Assembly (NCBI RefSeq): GCF_028023875.1
Contig: NZ_JAQIPB010000007.1
Span: forward strand, 62,001-126,000
Direction: 5' to 3'
DNA length: 64,000 bases
Source: Xenophilus arseniciresistens
GTDB lineage: Bacteria; Pseudomonadota; Gammaproteobacteria; Burkholderiales; Burkholderiaceae_C
Positions within the stretch are counted from its first letter, which is position 1, and the number at the start of each line of letters is the position of its first letter. The position numbers were made by a program, and so were the translations under genes. Shown here piece by piece: positions 37,225 through 46,788 of this stretch. The notes under the pieces are model-generated. The model did no database searches and was not told the origin of the DNA. It saw only the letters and a program-made list of their open reading frames with translations.

Positions 37225-38517
37225 TCAACCCAGGTACCTGGGCAGCAGGAGCGTGATGGCCGGGAAGGCGATCAGCACCGCCAGGCGCAGCACGTCGGCC
37301 ACCACGAAGGGCGCGATGCCGCGGTACATGGTGCGCAGCGGCACTTCGGGCAGCAGCTGCTTGAGCACGATGATGTTCATGCCCACGGGCGGCGTGATGA
37401 AGCTGATCTCGGTGACCACCACCACGATGATGCCGAACCAGATCAGGTCGAAGCCCAGGTGCTGCACCAGCGGGTAGAAGATGGGCACCGTCAGCAGCAC
37501 CATCGACATGCTCTCGAGCAGGCAGCCCAGCACGATGTAGATGAAGCAGATGGCGACGATCACCAGCAGCGGGCTCAGGTTGAAGTGCGCCACCCATTCC
37601 TGCAGGTCGGTGGGCATGGTGGTGAAGTTGATGAAGTTGGCGAAGATCAGCGCGCCGATCAGCACCATGAACAGCGACCCCGTGGTGCGCGCCGATTCCA
37701 GCAGCACTTCCTTGAGCACGGCCCAGTTCAGCCGCCGGCGCAGCAGCGCGAACACGAAGGCGCCGCAGGCGCCGATGCCCGCCGCCTCGGTGGAGGTGAA
37801 GATGCCGCCGTAGATGCCGCCCATGACGATGCCGAAGAGCAGCAGCACGCCCCACACGTCGCGCAGGGCCTGTAGGCGCTGGCGCCAGTCCATGCGTGCG
37901 CCGGGCGGGCCGGCATCGGGCTGGCGCCAGATGGTCCAGCGCACGGCCAGCATGTAGAAGCCGATGGCCAGCAGGCCCGGCAGCACGCCGGCCGCAAACA
38001 TCTTGCCGATGCTCTGCTCGGTCAGGATGCAGTACACCACCATCACCACCGAAGGCGGAATCAGGATGCCCAGGGTGCCGCCCGCCGCGATGGAAGCCGA
38101 GGCCAGCGCCGGGCTGTAGCCCAGGTTGCGCATCTCGGGATAGGCCACCTTGGACATGGTCGCCGCAGTGGCGAGGCTGGAGCCGCACACGGCGCCAAAG
38201 CCGCCGCAGGCCACCACGGTGGACATGGCCAGCCCGCCCTTGCGGTGGCCCAGAAAGGCGTAGGCCGCGCCGTAGAGTTCCTTGGACAGGCGCGCCTGGG
38301 TGATGAAGTTGCCCATCAGCACGAACAGCGGCACCACCGAGAGCATGTACTGGAAGCCGCTTTCGTAGACCACGGAGCCGGCCATGGAGTAGGCAGAATC
38401 CCAGTTGCGCAGATAGGCGGTGCCGGCCAGGCCCACCAGCGTCATGGCGAAGGCCACGGGCACCTGCAGCAGGATCAGCGCCAGCAGCACGGCAAAGCCG
38501 ATCAGCGCCTCAAGCAT
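37225..38517 (-). CDS. dctM: TRAP transporter large permease (DctM)
   Basis: 430 residues with about 12-13 membrane segments, including GNFITQARLSKELYGAAYAFLGHRKGGLAMSTVVACGGFGAVCGSS and the LGILIPPSVVMVVYCILTEQSIGKMFAAGVLPGLL motif typical of DctM. It is the Na+-coupled transport subunit in the inner membrane. Its start overlaps the dctQ stop by 8 bp. Substrate is probably a sugar acid, given the catabolic genes in the same operon. Confidence 0.94.
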   Translation of the reverse strand: MLEALIGFAVLLALILLQVPVAFAMTLVGLAGTAYLRNWDSAYSMAGSVVYESGFQYMLSVVPLFVLMGNFITQARLSKELYGAAYAFLGHRKGGLAMSTVVACGGFGAVCGSSLATAATMSKVAYPEMRNLGYSPALASASIAAGGTLGILIPPSVVMVVYCILTEQSIGKMFAAGVLPGLLAIGFYMLAVRWTIWRQPDAGPPGARMDWRQRLQALRDVWGVLLLFGIVMGGIYGGIFTSTEAAGIGACGAFVFALLRRRLNWAVLKEVLLESARTTGSLFMVLIGALIFANFINFTTMPTDLQEWVAHFNLSPLLVIVAICFIYIVLGCLLESMSMVLLTVPIFYPLVQHLGFDLIWFGIIVVVVTEISFITPPVGMNIIVLKQLLPEVPLRTMYRGIAPFVVADVLRLAVLIAFPAITLLLPRYLG

Positions 38518-38995
38518 GGGAAGCCTTTGCGCCGCGCAGGGTCTGCACGAAATGGCTGGCGTGCACCAGCGCGTTGAGGAACAGCATGGTGCTCATGAAG
38601 AAGACCACCGGCGCCAGCGGAATGCCGAGCATGGTGGTCTGGTCGTTGAATTCGGCCGCCGAGCGCGCCTGCTCCCAGGAGACGGCGCCCAGCAGCAGGC
38701 TGATGGCCGTGGCCGCCAGGTGGCTGAACAGCTGCTGCAGCCGCAGCGCGCGCGCGGGCAGTTGCGTGGCCAGCAGGTCCACCGCCACATGGCCATGCGC
38801 GCGCGTGGCCAGCACGATGCCGCTGAAGATCACGGCCACCATCAACACCTCGGTCAGCTCCACCGAGCCGCGCACGGGGAACTTGAAGACATAACGGCCC
38901 AGCACGTCCACCAAGGTGAGCAGGGCCAGGCCCGCCAGGCTCAGCTCGGCCACGCGGCGGATCAGCGCCTCGACAAGGACAAGAAGTTTTTGCAT
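38510..38995 (-). CDS. dctQ: TRAP transporter small permease (DctQ)
   Basis: 161 residues with four membrane segments (LSLAGLALLTLVDVLGRYVFKFPVRGSVELTEVLMVAVIFSGIVLATRAHGHVAVDLL is the DctQ core). It associates with DctM as the accessory membrane subunit. Position between dctP and dctM is standard. Confidence 0.92.
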   Translation of the reverse strand: MQKLLVLVEALIRRVAELSLAGLALLTLVDVLGRYVFKFPVRGSVELTEVLMVAVIFSGIVLATRAHGHVAVDLLATQLPARALRLQQLFSHLAATAISLLLGAVSWEQARSAAEFNDQTTMLGIPLAPVVFFMSTMLFLNALVHASHFVQTLRGAKASHA

Positions 38996-39061
38996 GCGGC
39001 AGTCCTTCCCGGTGGCCGCGCGCAGGCGCCACCGGGTGCTCGGTCAGATGAGTGAAGCTTC

Positions 39062-40111
39062 TTAGTTGCCCGCTTCGGCGCGCTTGAGTTCAGCGCGGAA
39101 GTCGGCCAGCACCTTGGGGCCGTCCAGTCCGGCCTTCTTGGCCGCATCCAGCCATTCCTGCTCGAACTTCGCGGTGCGCGCCTTCACGTCGGCAATCAGC
39201 TTGGGGCTGGCTTCGGTGAAGCTGACCTTGGCGGCCTTGAGCTTGGCCAGCGCGGCCTTGTCCTCGTCGCCCCAGGCCTTGCCGCCCATGCGCGCGATGT
39301 GCTCGCCCGAGAGCTTCATCAGTGTTTCGCGGTCACGCGGCTCCAGGCGCTCAAAAGCCTTTTCGTTCATCACGATGCCGTGCGAATCGGAATAGAGGCC
39401 GCCCGGGAAGGTGGTGGCGAACTTGATCACTTCGTCCAGCCGGAAGGAGGTGACCGACTCGGGCGGGAAGAACACGCCGTCCACCACGCCCGTGCTCAGC
39501 AGCTCATAGGACTCGGGCGCGGGCTTGACGATGGCATTGGCTTCCAGGGCGGTGGCCACGTCGGCCGACATGCCGCCGCCGATGCGCACCTTCAGGCCCT
39601 TGAAGTCCTCGATCTTCTCGACCTTGGTCTTGGTGGTGTACACGCCGCCCGGGCCGTGGCCGTACACGCCCAGCAGCTTCACGCCGCGGTGCTCGTTGGC
39701 CGCGCGCAGGTACTTGTCGTAGATGCGCCAGGTGGCCAGCGAGTTGGCTTCGGCCGAGTTGCCCGAGAAGGGCAGCGTGGGCAGCTTCATCAGGTCGAAG
39801 CGGCCCGGGTAGTAGGAATGCGAGACGAAGGCCAGGTCCACCGCGCCACGGCGCACGGCGTCCAGGTGGCCCACCGGGTTGGTCACGGCCTTGGGCAGGA
39901 AGTTGATCTTCACGCGGCCCTCGGTGGCTTTCTCCACCTCCTGGCCCCAGGGGATCATGAAGTTCTTCATGAGCACATGCGTGGGCGGGATCCAGCTGGA
40001 GTAGGCCAGCTCGACCGGCTTGTTCTGCTGCGCCGCCGCGGGCAGGGCGCAGAGCAGGCCGGTGGCTGCAACAACAAGACCGGCGAGAAGGGCATTCGTT
40101 TGAATTCGCAT
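39062..40111 (-). CDS. dctP: TRAP transporter substrate-binding protein (DctP)
   Basis: 349 residues with a signal peptide (LLAGLVVAATGLLCALPAAAQ). DctP features: PVELAYSSWIPPTHVL, the KLPTLPFSG strand, IEDFKGLKVRIGG with the ligand-carboxylate arginine, and VVDGVFFPPESVTSFRLDEV. It captures an organic acid in the periplasm for DctQM. It lies 42 bp after the denD-like gene; the ligand is likely a tetronate or other aldonate, by context. Confidence 0.92.
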   Translation of the reverse strand: MRIQTNALLAGLVVAATGLLCALPAAAQQNKPVELAYSSWIPPTHVLMKNFMIPWGQEVEKATEGRVKINFLPKAVTNPVGHLDAVRRGAVDLAFVSHSYYPGRFDLMKLPTLPFSGNSAEANSLATWRIYDKYLRAANEHRGVKLLGVYGHGPGGVYTTKTKVEKIEDFKGLKVRIGGGMSADVATALEANAIVKPAPESYELLSTGVVDGVFFPPESVTSFRLDEVIKFATTFPGGLYSDSHGIVMNEKAFERLEPRDRETLMKLSGEHIARMGGKAWGDEDKAALAKLKAAKVSFTEASPKLIADVKARTAKFEQEWLDAAKKAGLDGPKVLADFRAELKRAEAGN

Positions 40112-40153
40112 GGCAGGGTCTACAGGGCTAGGGTGGGGGAAAGGGGATGGGCT

Positions 40154-41119
40154 TCAGGCAGGCGCCATCGCGCGCTGCAGGAGCTGGTCCAGCGAGGTGT
40201 CGGGCACGAAGCCCAATGCGCGCGCGGTGGCGCTGTCGTGCGTGGGCCAGCGCGCGAACTGCGGGATCAGCGTGGGGTCGGGCGCGTAGCGGATGCGCTG
40301 CGCCACGCTGGTGCCGTGCAGGCGCATCAGGCCGGCCACCACTTCGGCCACGGTGGCGCGCAGCGAAGGCAGGGTCCAGGCGCGCGTGGCGGGCAGGGCG
40401 TGCGCATCAAGGCGTGCCGCGTGCAGCAGCGCGTCCACGCAGGCCGGCAGCGAGAGCAGCCACAGGGTGCCTTCGGCGTCCACGGGGCAGTCGTAGTCGC
40501 GGCCTTCGGCCAGTTCGCGGATCAGGTCGCTGGCGAAGGAGGAACGCGCGCCGTTGGGGCCGGCCGGCCGCGTCACGATGCTGGGCAGGCGCGGCGAGCG
40601 GCCGTCGATCCAGCCGCGGCGGCTGTAGTCGGCCAGCAGCACTTCCACGGCCAGCTTCTGCGCGCCGTAGCTCAGCGTGGGCACCAGCGGCGTGGCGTCG
40701 TCGATGTGCGCGGGCAGCGGCAGCCCATAGACGCCGATGGAGCTGGCCTGCACCAGGCGCGGCGCGCGGCCGCTGGCCTGGGCCTGGGCACGCAACGCCT
40801 CCAGCAGGTCCAAGGTGGCTTGCAGATTGACCGTGAGGCCCAGGCCGAATTCGCGCTCGGCCTGGCCGCTGGTGATGGCGGCCAGATGAAAGACCAGGTC
40901 GGGCGCGCCTTCGAGCGCCTGGGCTTGCACAGCGGCATCGGCGATGGAGCCCGTGACGAGTTTCAGGGCCGGGTGCGTGGGCAGGCGGGCCGGGTCCAGC
41001 GTCAGGTCCACCAGCGTGAGCCGGCTCAGTGCGATGGGCGAATCCGGGCCGCACAGCCGGCGCACCAGCGCCTGGCCCACGAAGCCGGCCGCACCGGTGA
41101 TCAATACCTTCTTCGTCAT
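40154..41119 (-). CDS. denD: DenD-like D-erythronate dehydrogenase (extended SDR)
   Basis: 321 residues, NAD-dependent epimerase/dehydratase fold: VLITGAAGFVGQALVRRL at the N-terminus and the YGAQK (YxxxK) catalytic pair. The SSIGVYGLPLP and PSIVTRPAGPNGARSSFASDLIREL segments agree with DenD, which oxidises D-erythronate at C2. The OtnI-like isomerase gene directly upstream, with a 4-bp overlap, supports this. Other epimerases cannot be excluded without a phylogeny. Confidence 0.8.
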   Translation of the reverse strand: MTKKVLITGAAGFVGQALVRRLCGPDSPIALSRLTLVDLTLDPARLPTHPALKLVTGSIADAAVQAQALEGAPDLVFHLAAITSGQAEREFGLGLTVNLQATLDLLEALRAQAQASGRAPRLVQASSIGVYGLPLPAHIDDATPLVPTLSYGAQKLAVEVLLADYSRRGWIDGRSPRLPSIVTRPAGPNGARSSFASDLIRELAEGRDYDCPVDAEGTLWLLSLPACVDALLHAARLDAHALPATRAWTLPSLRATVAEVVAGLMRLHGTSVAQRIRYAPDPTLIPQFARWPTHDSATARALGFVPDTSLDQLLQRAMAPA

Positions 41120-41919
41120 GCAATCACTCCTTCGGCACGCAGCGGCGCGGCCCAGGCCAGGCCTTCGGCGGGCGTGCCGCGCGGGCGGTATTCGCAGCCC
41201 AGCCAACTGCCGTAGCCGGTGGCGGGCAGCTCGCGCACGGCCTGCAGCAGCCCGTCGCGTGAGAGGTCGGGCTCGTAGCGATCGGGCGCGCCGGCAATCT
41301 GCACATGGCCGATCCAGTCGCGCGCGGCGGCCAGCGTTGCACGCAGGTCCAGGCCTTCCCTGGCGCAGTGGTAGTAGTCGAACTGCAGCCGCAGATGCGG
41401 CGAGTCGAACTCGCGCAGGATGGCGATCACCTGCGCGGGCAGGTGGTACAGGTAGCCGGGCATGTCGGCGCGGTTGAGCGGCTCGAGGTTCAGCGTCAGG
41501 CCATCGACTTCGGCCGCGGCCAGGGCGTGCGTCAGGTTCTGCCGCAGGGTCTGCTGGCAGGCATCAGGCGCATGGCCTTCGCAAAAGCCCGCCATCACAT
41601 GGATGCGGCGGCAGCCCGTGGCTTCGGCCACGGCGCGCGCCTGCGCGAAGCTGGCGCGGAACTCGGTCTGCGCGCCCGGAATGGCGGCCCAGCCCAGGCG
41701 GCCCGGGCTGTCCGGTCTGAAGGGTGTGTTGATCAGCACCAGCTGCAGACCGAGGCTGCGCAGCGCATGCGCGTAATGCGCGGGCGCATGCGCATAGGGC
41801 GCAAACATCTCGACGCCGGCAAAGCCGTCCGCCGCGGCGGCGGCCAGGCGCGCGTCGGGTGCCAGCGCGCCGTAGAGCCAGTCCAGGTTGGCGGCCAGTT
41901 GCAGCAGGGGCGCGTTCAT
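41116..41919 (-). CDS. otnI: OtnI-like 2-oxo-tetronate isomerase (hydroxypyruvate isomerase family)
   Basis: 267 residues, xylose-isomerase-like TIM barrel. LAANLDWLYGALAPDARLAAAAADGFAGVEMFAPY begins the barrel; catalytic glutamates are in LNLEPLNRADMPGYL and CEYRPRGTPAEGLAW, and metal ligands in RLQFDYYHC and IGHVQIAGAPDRYEP. It interconverts 2-oxo- and 3-oxo-tetronates or hydroxypyruvate and tartronate semialdehyde. Both ends overlap neighbours by 4 bp, so it is coupled in the operon. Confidence 0.87.
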   Translation of the reverse strand: MNAPLLQLAANLDWLYGALAPDARLAAAAADGFAGVEMFAPYAHAPAHYAHALRSLGLQLVLINTPFRPDSPGRLGWAAIPGAQTEFRASFAQARAVAEATGCRRIHVMAGFCEGHAPDACQQTLRQNLTHALAAAEVDGLTLNLEPLNRADMPGYLYHLPAQVIAILREFDSPHLRLQFDYYHCAREGLDLRATLAAARDWIGHVQIAGAPDRYEPDLSRDGLLQAVRELPATGYGSWLGCEYRPRGTPAEGLAWAAPLRAEGVIA

Positions 41920-42833
41920 CCCTGCCGCGCCTGCTGGAGGAAGGCCTCGCGCCGCTGCGGCGTCATCAGGCTCACCACGGCTGACAGCTCGGCCGGGCCC
42001 AGGCCCGCGGCCTCGGCCATGCGCAGCACCTGCTGCACGGTGCCCGTCAGCGGCATGGGGGCGCCGCTGCCCTGCGCCACGGCGGCCACGGTGTCGATGT
42101 CCTTGAGCATGGTGTGCAGCGCGCCGATGATCTGCGGCTGGGCCTGCGCCATGCGCGGCGCAAAGACCTGCAGCGGTTTGGAATCGGCCCAGCCGCCGGC
42201 CAGCGCGGGCGCCAGCCTGTCCACGGCGATGCCGTTGCGTTCGGCAAAGCCGATGGCTTCGGCCAGTGCCACCACGGCGCTGGCCACCAGCATCTGGTTG
42301 CACAGCTTGGTGGCCTGGCCCGCGCCGCTTTCGCCCATGTGCGTGATGTTGGTGCCATAGGCGCGCATGGCCGCGAAGGCCTGGCCCAGGTGGCGCTGCG
42401 CCCCGCCCACCATGATGGCCAGCGTGCCGGCTTCCACACCGCCCACGCCGCCCGAGACCGGCGCATCGAGCCAGTCCGCATTGCAGGTGCTGCGCAGGCG
42501 CGCGGCCAGCTCGCGCGTGCGCTGCGGGTGGATGCTGGAGTGGTCCGCGACCCAGCGCAGGCCCGGCGCGCCGGCCACGCCCTGCGGGCCGAAGACCACG
42601 GCCTCGGCCGCATCGGCATCGAACAGGCACATCAGCACACCGTCGGCGCCGGTGGCGGCCTCGGCCGGCGTGGCCGCGGCAATGGCGCCCAGCGCGCGCA
42701 GCGGTTCCACCTTGGCGGCCGATCGGTTCCACACGCGCACCGTGTGGCCCGCGGCCAGCAGGCGCCGCACCATGGGCGCGCCCATCAGGCCCAGACCGCA
42801 GAAGGCCAATGTCATGGGGCTCGCTTCGCTCAT
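41916..42833 (-). CDS. Beta-hydroxyacid dehydrogenase (LtnD/tartronate-semialdehyde-reductase-like)
   Basis: 305 residues, 3-hydroxyisobutyrate dehydrogenase superfamily. The NAD fold [23 protein letters not shown], the substrate motif [22 protein letters not shown] and the catalytic-lysine helix [14 protein letters not shown] are intact. In tetronate operons such enzymes (LtnD) oxidise L-threonate. The ATG at 42833 overlaps the dehydratase stop, repeating the ATGA coupling seen through this operon; an ATG at 42815 is also possible. Confidence 0.88.
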   Translation of the reverse strand: MSEASPMTLAFCGLGLMGAPMVRRLLAAGHTVRVWNRSAAKVEPLRALGAIAAATPAEAATGADGVLMCLFDADAAEAVVFGPQGVAGAPGLRWVADHSSIHPQRTRELAARLRSTCNADWLDAPVSGGVGGVEAGTLAIMVGGAQRHLGQAFAAMRAYGTNITHMGESGAGQATKLCNQMLVASAVVALAEAIGFAERNGIAVDRLAPALAGGWADSKPLQVFAPRMAQAQPQIIGALHTMLKDIDTVAAVAQGSGAPMPLTGTVQQVLRMAEAAGLGPAELSAVVSLMTPQRREAFLQQARQG

Positions 42834-44590
42834 GCTGCGTCTTCTCCCACCGGGGGGTAGGGCCATTCGGCCAGGCCGGAATGCGTGACCGCGCCCAGGT
42901 GCGTGGGGCCGACCAGCTTGGCGAATTTCTCCAGCGCACCGGCCAGGCGTTCGCGCTGGAAGGGCTGCCATTGGCTGCGCCGCTGCGCCAGTTCGGCGTC
43001 GGGCACGTCCAGCGTGATCGTGCCGGCGGCCGCGTCGATGACGATGCGGTCGCCCTCGCGCACCAGCGCGATGGGGCCGCCTGCGGCTGCCTCGGGGCTG
43101 GCGTAGCCGATGCACATGCCGCGCGTGGCGCCCGAGAAGCGGCCGTCGGTCAGCAGCGCCACCTGTTCGCCGCGGCCCTGGCCGTAGATGGCGGCCGTGA
43201 CGGCCAGCATCTCGCGCATGCCCGGGCCGCCGCGCGGGCCTTCGTTGCGGATCACCAGCACATCGCCGGCTTCGTAGGCCTGCGCGGCCACCACCCTGGC
43301 GCATTCCTCCTCGGTCTCGAACACGCGCGCGCGGCCGTCGAACTGCAGCGACTTGAGGCCCGCGATCTTGATCAGCGCGCCATCGGGGCAGAGGTTGCCC
43401 TTGAGCACCACCAGCCCGCCCGAGGCATGCAGGGGCGTGGCCGATTCGCGCACGATCTCGCCGTCTGCGCCGGGGAAGGCCGCCAGTTCCTCGGCCAGGG
43501 TGCGGCCGGTGACGGTCATGCAGTCGCCGTGCAGGTGGCCGCTCTTGAGCAGCGCGTTGAGCACCACGGGCACGCCGCCGATGCGGTTCAGGTCCTTGGC
43601 CAGGTACTTGCCGCCGGGCGAGAGGCTGGCGATCAGCGGCGTGCGCTTGAAGACCTCGGCCACGTCGTCGAAGGTGAAGGCGATGCCGGCCTCGTGCGCG
43701 ATGGCCGGGATGTGCAGCGCGGCGTTGGTGGAGCCGCCCGTGGCCGCCACGGCCGCGCAGGCGTTTTCCAGGCTCTTGCGCGTGACCAGCTCGCGCGGCA
43801 GCGGGCCGCCTTCGCTGATGATCTGCATCACGCGCCTGCCGGCGCGGCGCGCCAGCGCCAGTCGCTCGCTGTAGACGGCCGGCAGTGTGGCCGTGCCCAG
43901 CAGCGACAGGCCCATGGCCTCGCCCACCATGGCCATGGTGTTGGCCGTGAACTGGCCGGGGCAGGCGCCCACGGTCATGGCGCAGGTGCGTTCGATCTGG
44001 TCCAGCTGCTGCAGGCTGATGGCGCCGGTCTGGTAGCGGCCCGTGCCTTCGATGGCCGTGAGCACGGTGCGCTCCTCGCCTTCGGGCGAATAGCCCGGCA
44101 GCATCGAGCCGCCGTACACGAAGATGGAGGGCACGTTCAGCCGCACCATCGCCATCATCATGCCGGGCAGCGTCTTGTCGCAGCCGCCGAAGGTGACCAG
44201 CCCGTCGTAGGCATGGCCGCGCACGGCCAGTTCCACGCTGTCGGCGATCAGCTCGCGCGAGAGCAGGCTCATGCGCATGCCGTCGTGGCCCATGGAGGTG
44301 CCGTCGGACACCGAGATCGTGGTCATCGCCACTGGCACGCCGCCGCCTTCGGCCACGCCCAGGCGCGCGCTGTCGGCCTGCGGCGAAAGCGACTTGGAGC
44401 AGGGCGTGTTGTCGCCGGCCGTGCTGATGATGCCGACCATCGACTTCTGCATGTCCTCGTCGCCCAGGCCCGTGGCGCGCAGGAAGGCGCGGTGCGCGGC
44501 GCGCGAGGGGCCGTCGGTGACGGCGCGGGAGCGGTGCTTGTGGAGCGACTTGTCTGAACTCATGTCTGGTCGTGGGTTGGGGGGCGTCAT
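42830..44590 (-). CDS. IlvD/Edd-family dehydratase
   Basis: 586 residues. Fe-S cysteine motifs [14 protein letters not shown] and [25 protein letters not shown] are present, as is the C-terminal [21 protein letters not shown] signature of dihydroxyacid and sugar-acid dehydratases. It removes water from a 2,3-dihydroxy acid to give a 2-keto-3-deoxy acid. Within a GntR-TRAP-dehydrogenase operon a sugar-acid role is more likely than branched-chain amino-acid synthesis. The ATG at 44590 overlaps the gntR stop (ATGA); an ATG at 44563 gives a more typical N-terminus and is the alternative. Confidence 0.88.
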   Translation of the reverse strand: MTPPNPRPDMSSDKSLHKHRSRAVTDGPSRAAHRAFLRATGLGDEDMQKSMVGIISTAGDNTPCSKSLSPQADSARLGVAEGGGVPVAMTTISVSDGTSMGHDGMRMSLLSRELIADSVELAVRGHAYDGLVTFGGCDKTLPGMMMAMVRLNVPSIFVYGGSMLPGYSPEGEERTVLTAIEGTGRYQTGAISLQQLDQIERTCAMTVGACPGQFTANTMAMVGEAMGLSLLGTATLPAVYSERLALARRAGRRVMQIISEGGPLPRELVTRKSLENACAAVAATGGSTNAALHIPAIAHEAGIAFTFDDVAEVFKRTPLIASLSPGGKYLAKDLNRIGGVPVVLNALLKSGHLHGDCMTVTGRTLAEELAAFPGADGEIVRESATPLHASGGLVVLKGNLCPDGALIKIAGLKSLQFDGRARVFETEEECARVVAAQAYEAGDVLVIRNEGPRGGPGMREMLAVTAAIYGQGRGEQVALLTDGRFSGATRGMCIGYASPEAAAGGPIALVREGDRIVIDAAAGTITLDVPDAELAQRRSQWQPFQRERLAGALEKFAKLVGPTHLGAVTHSGLAEWPYPPVGEDAA

Positions 44591-45282
44591 TCGATATTCA
44601 GCCTGTCAAAAATCCAGCTGATGTCTTCTTCGATGTGCCGGCGCGCGGCGGCAGCGTCGCCGGCCCGCAGCGCGGCGATGGTCTGTTCATGCAGATGGTC
44701 GGCCGGCTGCTCCTCCGTGTGCAGGAACTCGCGCGTCGCGCGCAGGTAGGCGCCCGACTGCAGCCACAGGCTTTCAATGGTGGCCATGAGCACGGGCGAC
44801 TGCGCGGCCTGGTACAGCGTGAAGTGGAAGACCAGGTTCTTCTCCAGGCTCACGGGCACGCCTTCGCGTGTGCGCCGGGCCTCGGTGATCTCGCGCGCCA
44901 GCTGTTCCAGCTCGTCGAGCTGGGCCGCGCCGATGTGGGGCGCCGCCCATTCGATGGCCGTGCCTTCGATCAGCAGTCGGTTGCGGCGGATGTCCACCAG
45001 CTTCTCGCGCGTGATCAGCGGCACCCGCGTGGTGCCGTTGGGCAGCGGCTCCAGGCCCTGCTGTGCCACCAGGCGGCGCAGCGCTTCGCGCACGGGCATG
45101 GTGCTGGTGCCCAGCGCATCGGCCAGGTACTGGATGCCCAGCGGCTGGCCGGCGCGGTATTCGCCATGCATGAGCTTGTTGCGCAGCGCCTGGTAGACCG
45201 ACTCGTTGACCGAGGAGCGGGTGATGGGCGTGAGCAGGCTCAGCGCGTCTGGCGCCTGCGCGTCGGGCTGCACGGAAATCAT
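44587..45282 (-). CDS. GntR-family (FCD domain) regulator
   Basis: 231 residues. The N-terminal winged helix ([55 protein letters not shown]) is followed by an all-helical FCD effector domain. It is the first gene of the sugar-acid operon and is probably its own repressor, released by a pathway acid. A TTG at 45312 would extend it by ten residues; the ATG at 45282 is preferred. A TTGATCAA palindrome lies 23 bp upstream of the ATG. Confidence 0.9.
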   Translation of the reverse strand: MISVQPDAQAPDALSLLTPITRSSVNESVYQALRNKLMHGEYRAGQPLGIQYLADALGTSTMPVREALRRLVAQQGLEPLPNGTTRVPLITREKLVDIRRNRLLIEGTAIEWAAPHIGAAQLDELEQLAREITEARRTREGVPVSLEKNLVFHFTLYQAAQSPVLMATIESLWLQSGAYLRATREFLHTEEQPADHLHEQTIAALRAGDAAAARRHIEEDISWIFDRLNIE

Positions 45283-45304
45283 GTGGATCGTCGATCTGTG
45301 ATGT

Positions 45305-45312
45305 TTGATCAA
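45305..45312. promoter_or_regulatory. TTGATCAA palindrome, possible GntR operator
   Basis: An 8-bp perfect palindrome 23 bp upstream of gntR, in the 228-bp gap before the minus-strand operon. GntR regulators often bind short palindromes at this place. The site is short and could be chance. Confidence 0.3.
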
Positions 45313-45510
45313 GTATTAGGGCGAGCGGGGACCGATGGAATCGGCGTTATCCCGCCCCGTGTCGCCGATGCATCGCGAAGGTGCGTCGGCGGCGGCTGTT
45401 GTGGGGCCTGCATGCAGGTTGCATGCCACGTCAATGCCGCGGGCGCCCGTCTGGCGCGCCGCCGCTGAACGAGCGGCCGGCTGCGCCGCTGGCTGGCGGC
45501 GCGCCCGCGT

Positions 45511-46623
45511 TCAGCGCTTGAAACGCCCCTCGCTGATGATCGACAGCTCGGCGAAGTCGATGCCCGTGTGGTCCTGCGGCGAGTAGCTGACTTCCAGCCC
45601 GCCGCCCAGGTCGAGGCCGCGGATGCTCTCCAGCGCGGCCTGCAGCTTGGCCCGCGTGGGCTTGGGACCGGCGCGCCGCAGGCCTTCGACCAGCACCTTG
45701 GCCGAGGCATAGCCTTCCAGCATCGCGGGGGAGAGCACCGAGTTCTGGGCACGCGCCAGCTTCGAGGCCTCGTTCACCATTGGGTGCGCCATCGCCCGCT
45801 CGCTGGGGAACACCTGCGCGACGATGACGCCCGCGCTGTCGGTGCCCAGGTGCTTGATGAAGCCGGCCGAGGCGTTGTTCGACAGCGTGAGCACCTGCGC
45901 GTCGGAGCCCGCCTTGCGCAGCGCCCGCACGCCGTCGGCCACCACGGCGGCCGAGCCCATCCACAGCACGGCCTGCACCTTGGCGCCGGTCAGCTTCGAC
46001 ACGATGGCCGCGTAGTCGGGCTTGTCGCGGTCGGCCGGCACCACCACGGTGGGCGACTTGCCGGCCTTGGTGAAGCCGATCATGGCGCCGGCCAGCCCGT
46101 CTTCGCCGAAGGAGTCGGCCGCATGCACCACGGCCACGCGCTCCAGGCCCACGGTGAACTGGTGCTGGATCGCCTTTTCCGCCTCGCGCTGGTAGGTCGA
46201 GCGCACGTTGAAGATGTTCTTGAGCACCGGCTTGTGCAGCACCATCGCACCGGTGGACGGGCCCACCAGCGCCACGCCGTGCCTGTCGAGCAGCGGCACG
46301 ACCGCCTGCGTGTGGGGCGTGCCGCGCGTCATGAACAGCGCCAGCACCTTCTTCTCCTCGACCAGCACACGGGCGTTCTCGGTGCAGCGGGCCACGTCGA
46401 AGGCGTCGTCCATGCGCACCATCTCCACCTTCTCGCCGTGGATGCCGCCCTGGGCATTGACCTGGTCGATGACCAGGTTGGCGCCCACCACGGTTTCGTT
46501 CACGCTGGCCGACACAGAGCCCGTGAGGCCGGCGGTCTGGCCGATCAGCAGCTGCCCGTGGGCGGACAGCGCGGCGCCCAGCAGCAGGCCGGCGGCAAGA
46601 ATGCGGAGGGTTGCGTGGTTCAT
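45511..46623 (-). CDS. LivK-like ABC transporter substrate-binding protein
   Basis: 370 residues with a signal peptide (LAAGLLLGAALSAHGQ). The type I periplasmic-binding fold of the branched-chain amino acid/urea family is clear: IGQTAGLTGSVSASVNETVVGANLVIDQVNAQGGIHG, ALFMTRGTPHTQAVVPLLDRHGVALVGPSTG, VAVVHAADSFGEDGLAG and SNNASAGFIKHLG. No permease or ATPase genes are adjacent, so it is an orphan. The ligand may be an aromatic or amino acid; not readable here. Confidence 0.88.
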   Translation of the reverse strand: MNHATLRILAAGLLLGAALSAHGQLLIGQTAGLTGSVSASVNETVVGANLVIDQVNAQGGIHGEKVEMVRMDDAFDVARCTENARVLVEEKKVLALFMTRGTPHTQAVVPLLDRHGVALVGPSTGAMVLHKPVLKNIFNVRSTYQREAEKAIQHQFTVGLERVAVVHAADSFGEDGLAGAMIGFTKAGKSPTVVVPADRDKPDYAAIVSKLTGAKVQAVLWMGSAAVVADGVRALRKAGSDAQVLTLSNNASAGFIKHLGTDSAGVIVAQVFPSERAMAHPMVNEASKLARAQNSVLSPAMLEGYASAKVLVEGLRRAGPKPTRAKLQAALESIRGLDLGGGLEVSYSPQDHTGIDFAELSIISEGRFKR

Positions 46624-46788
46624 TCGATGCTCCCTGGTTTATTGAGTCATTTTGTTGGACACGCGTATGTATCAAACCGTGACAAATTCGAGGTTATGGA
46701 AAGCCCTCTCCTGCGGCCGAACATGTGACGCATTGCACACTTGGCATGCCCCCGCTTCCTAGAATGCCTGCCCCCACCCGAGGCACGC

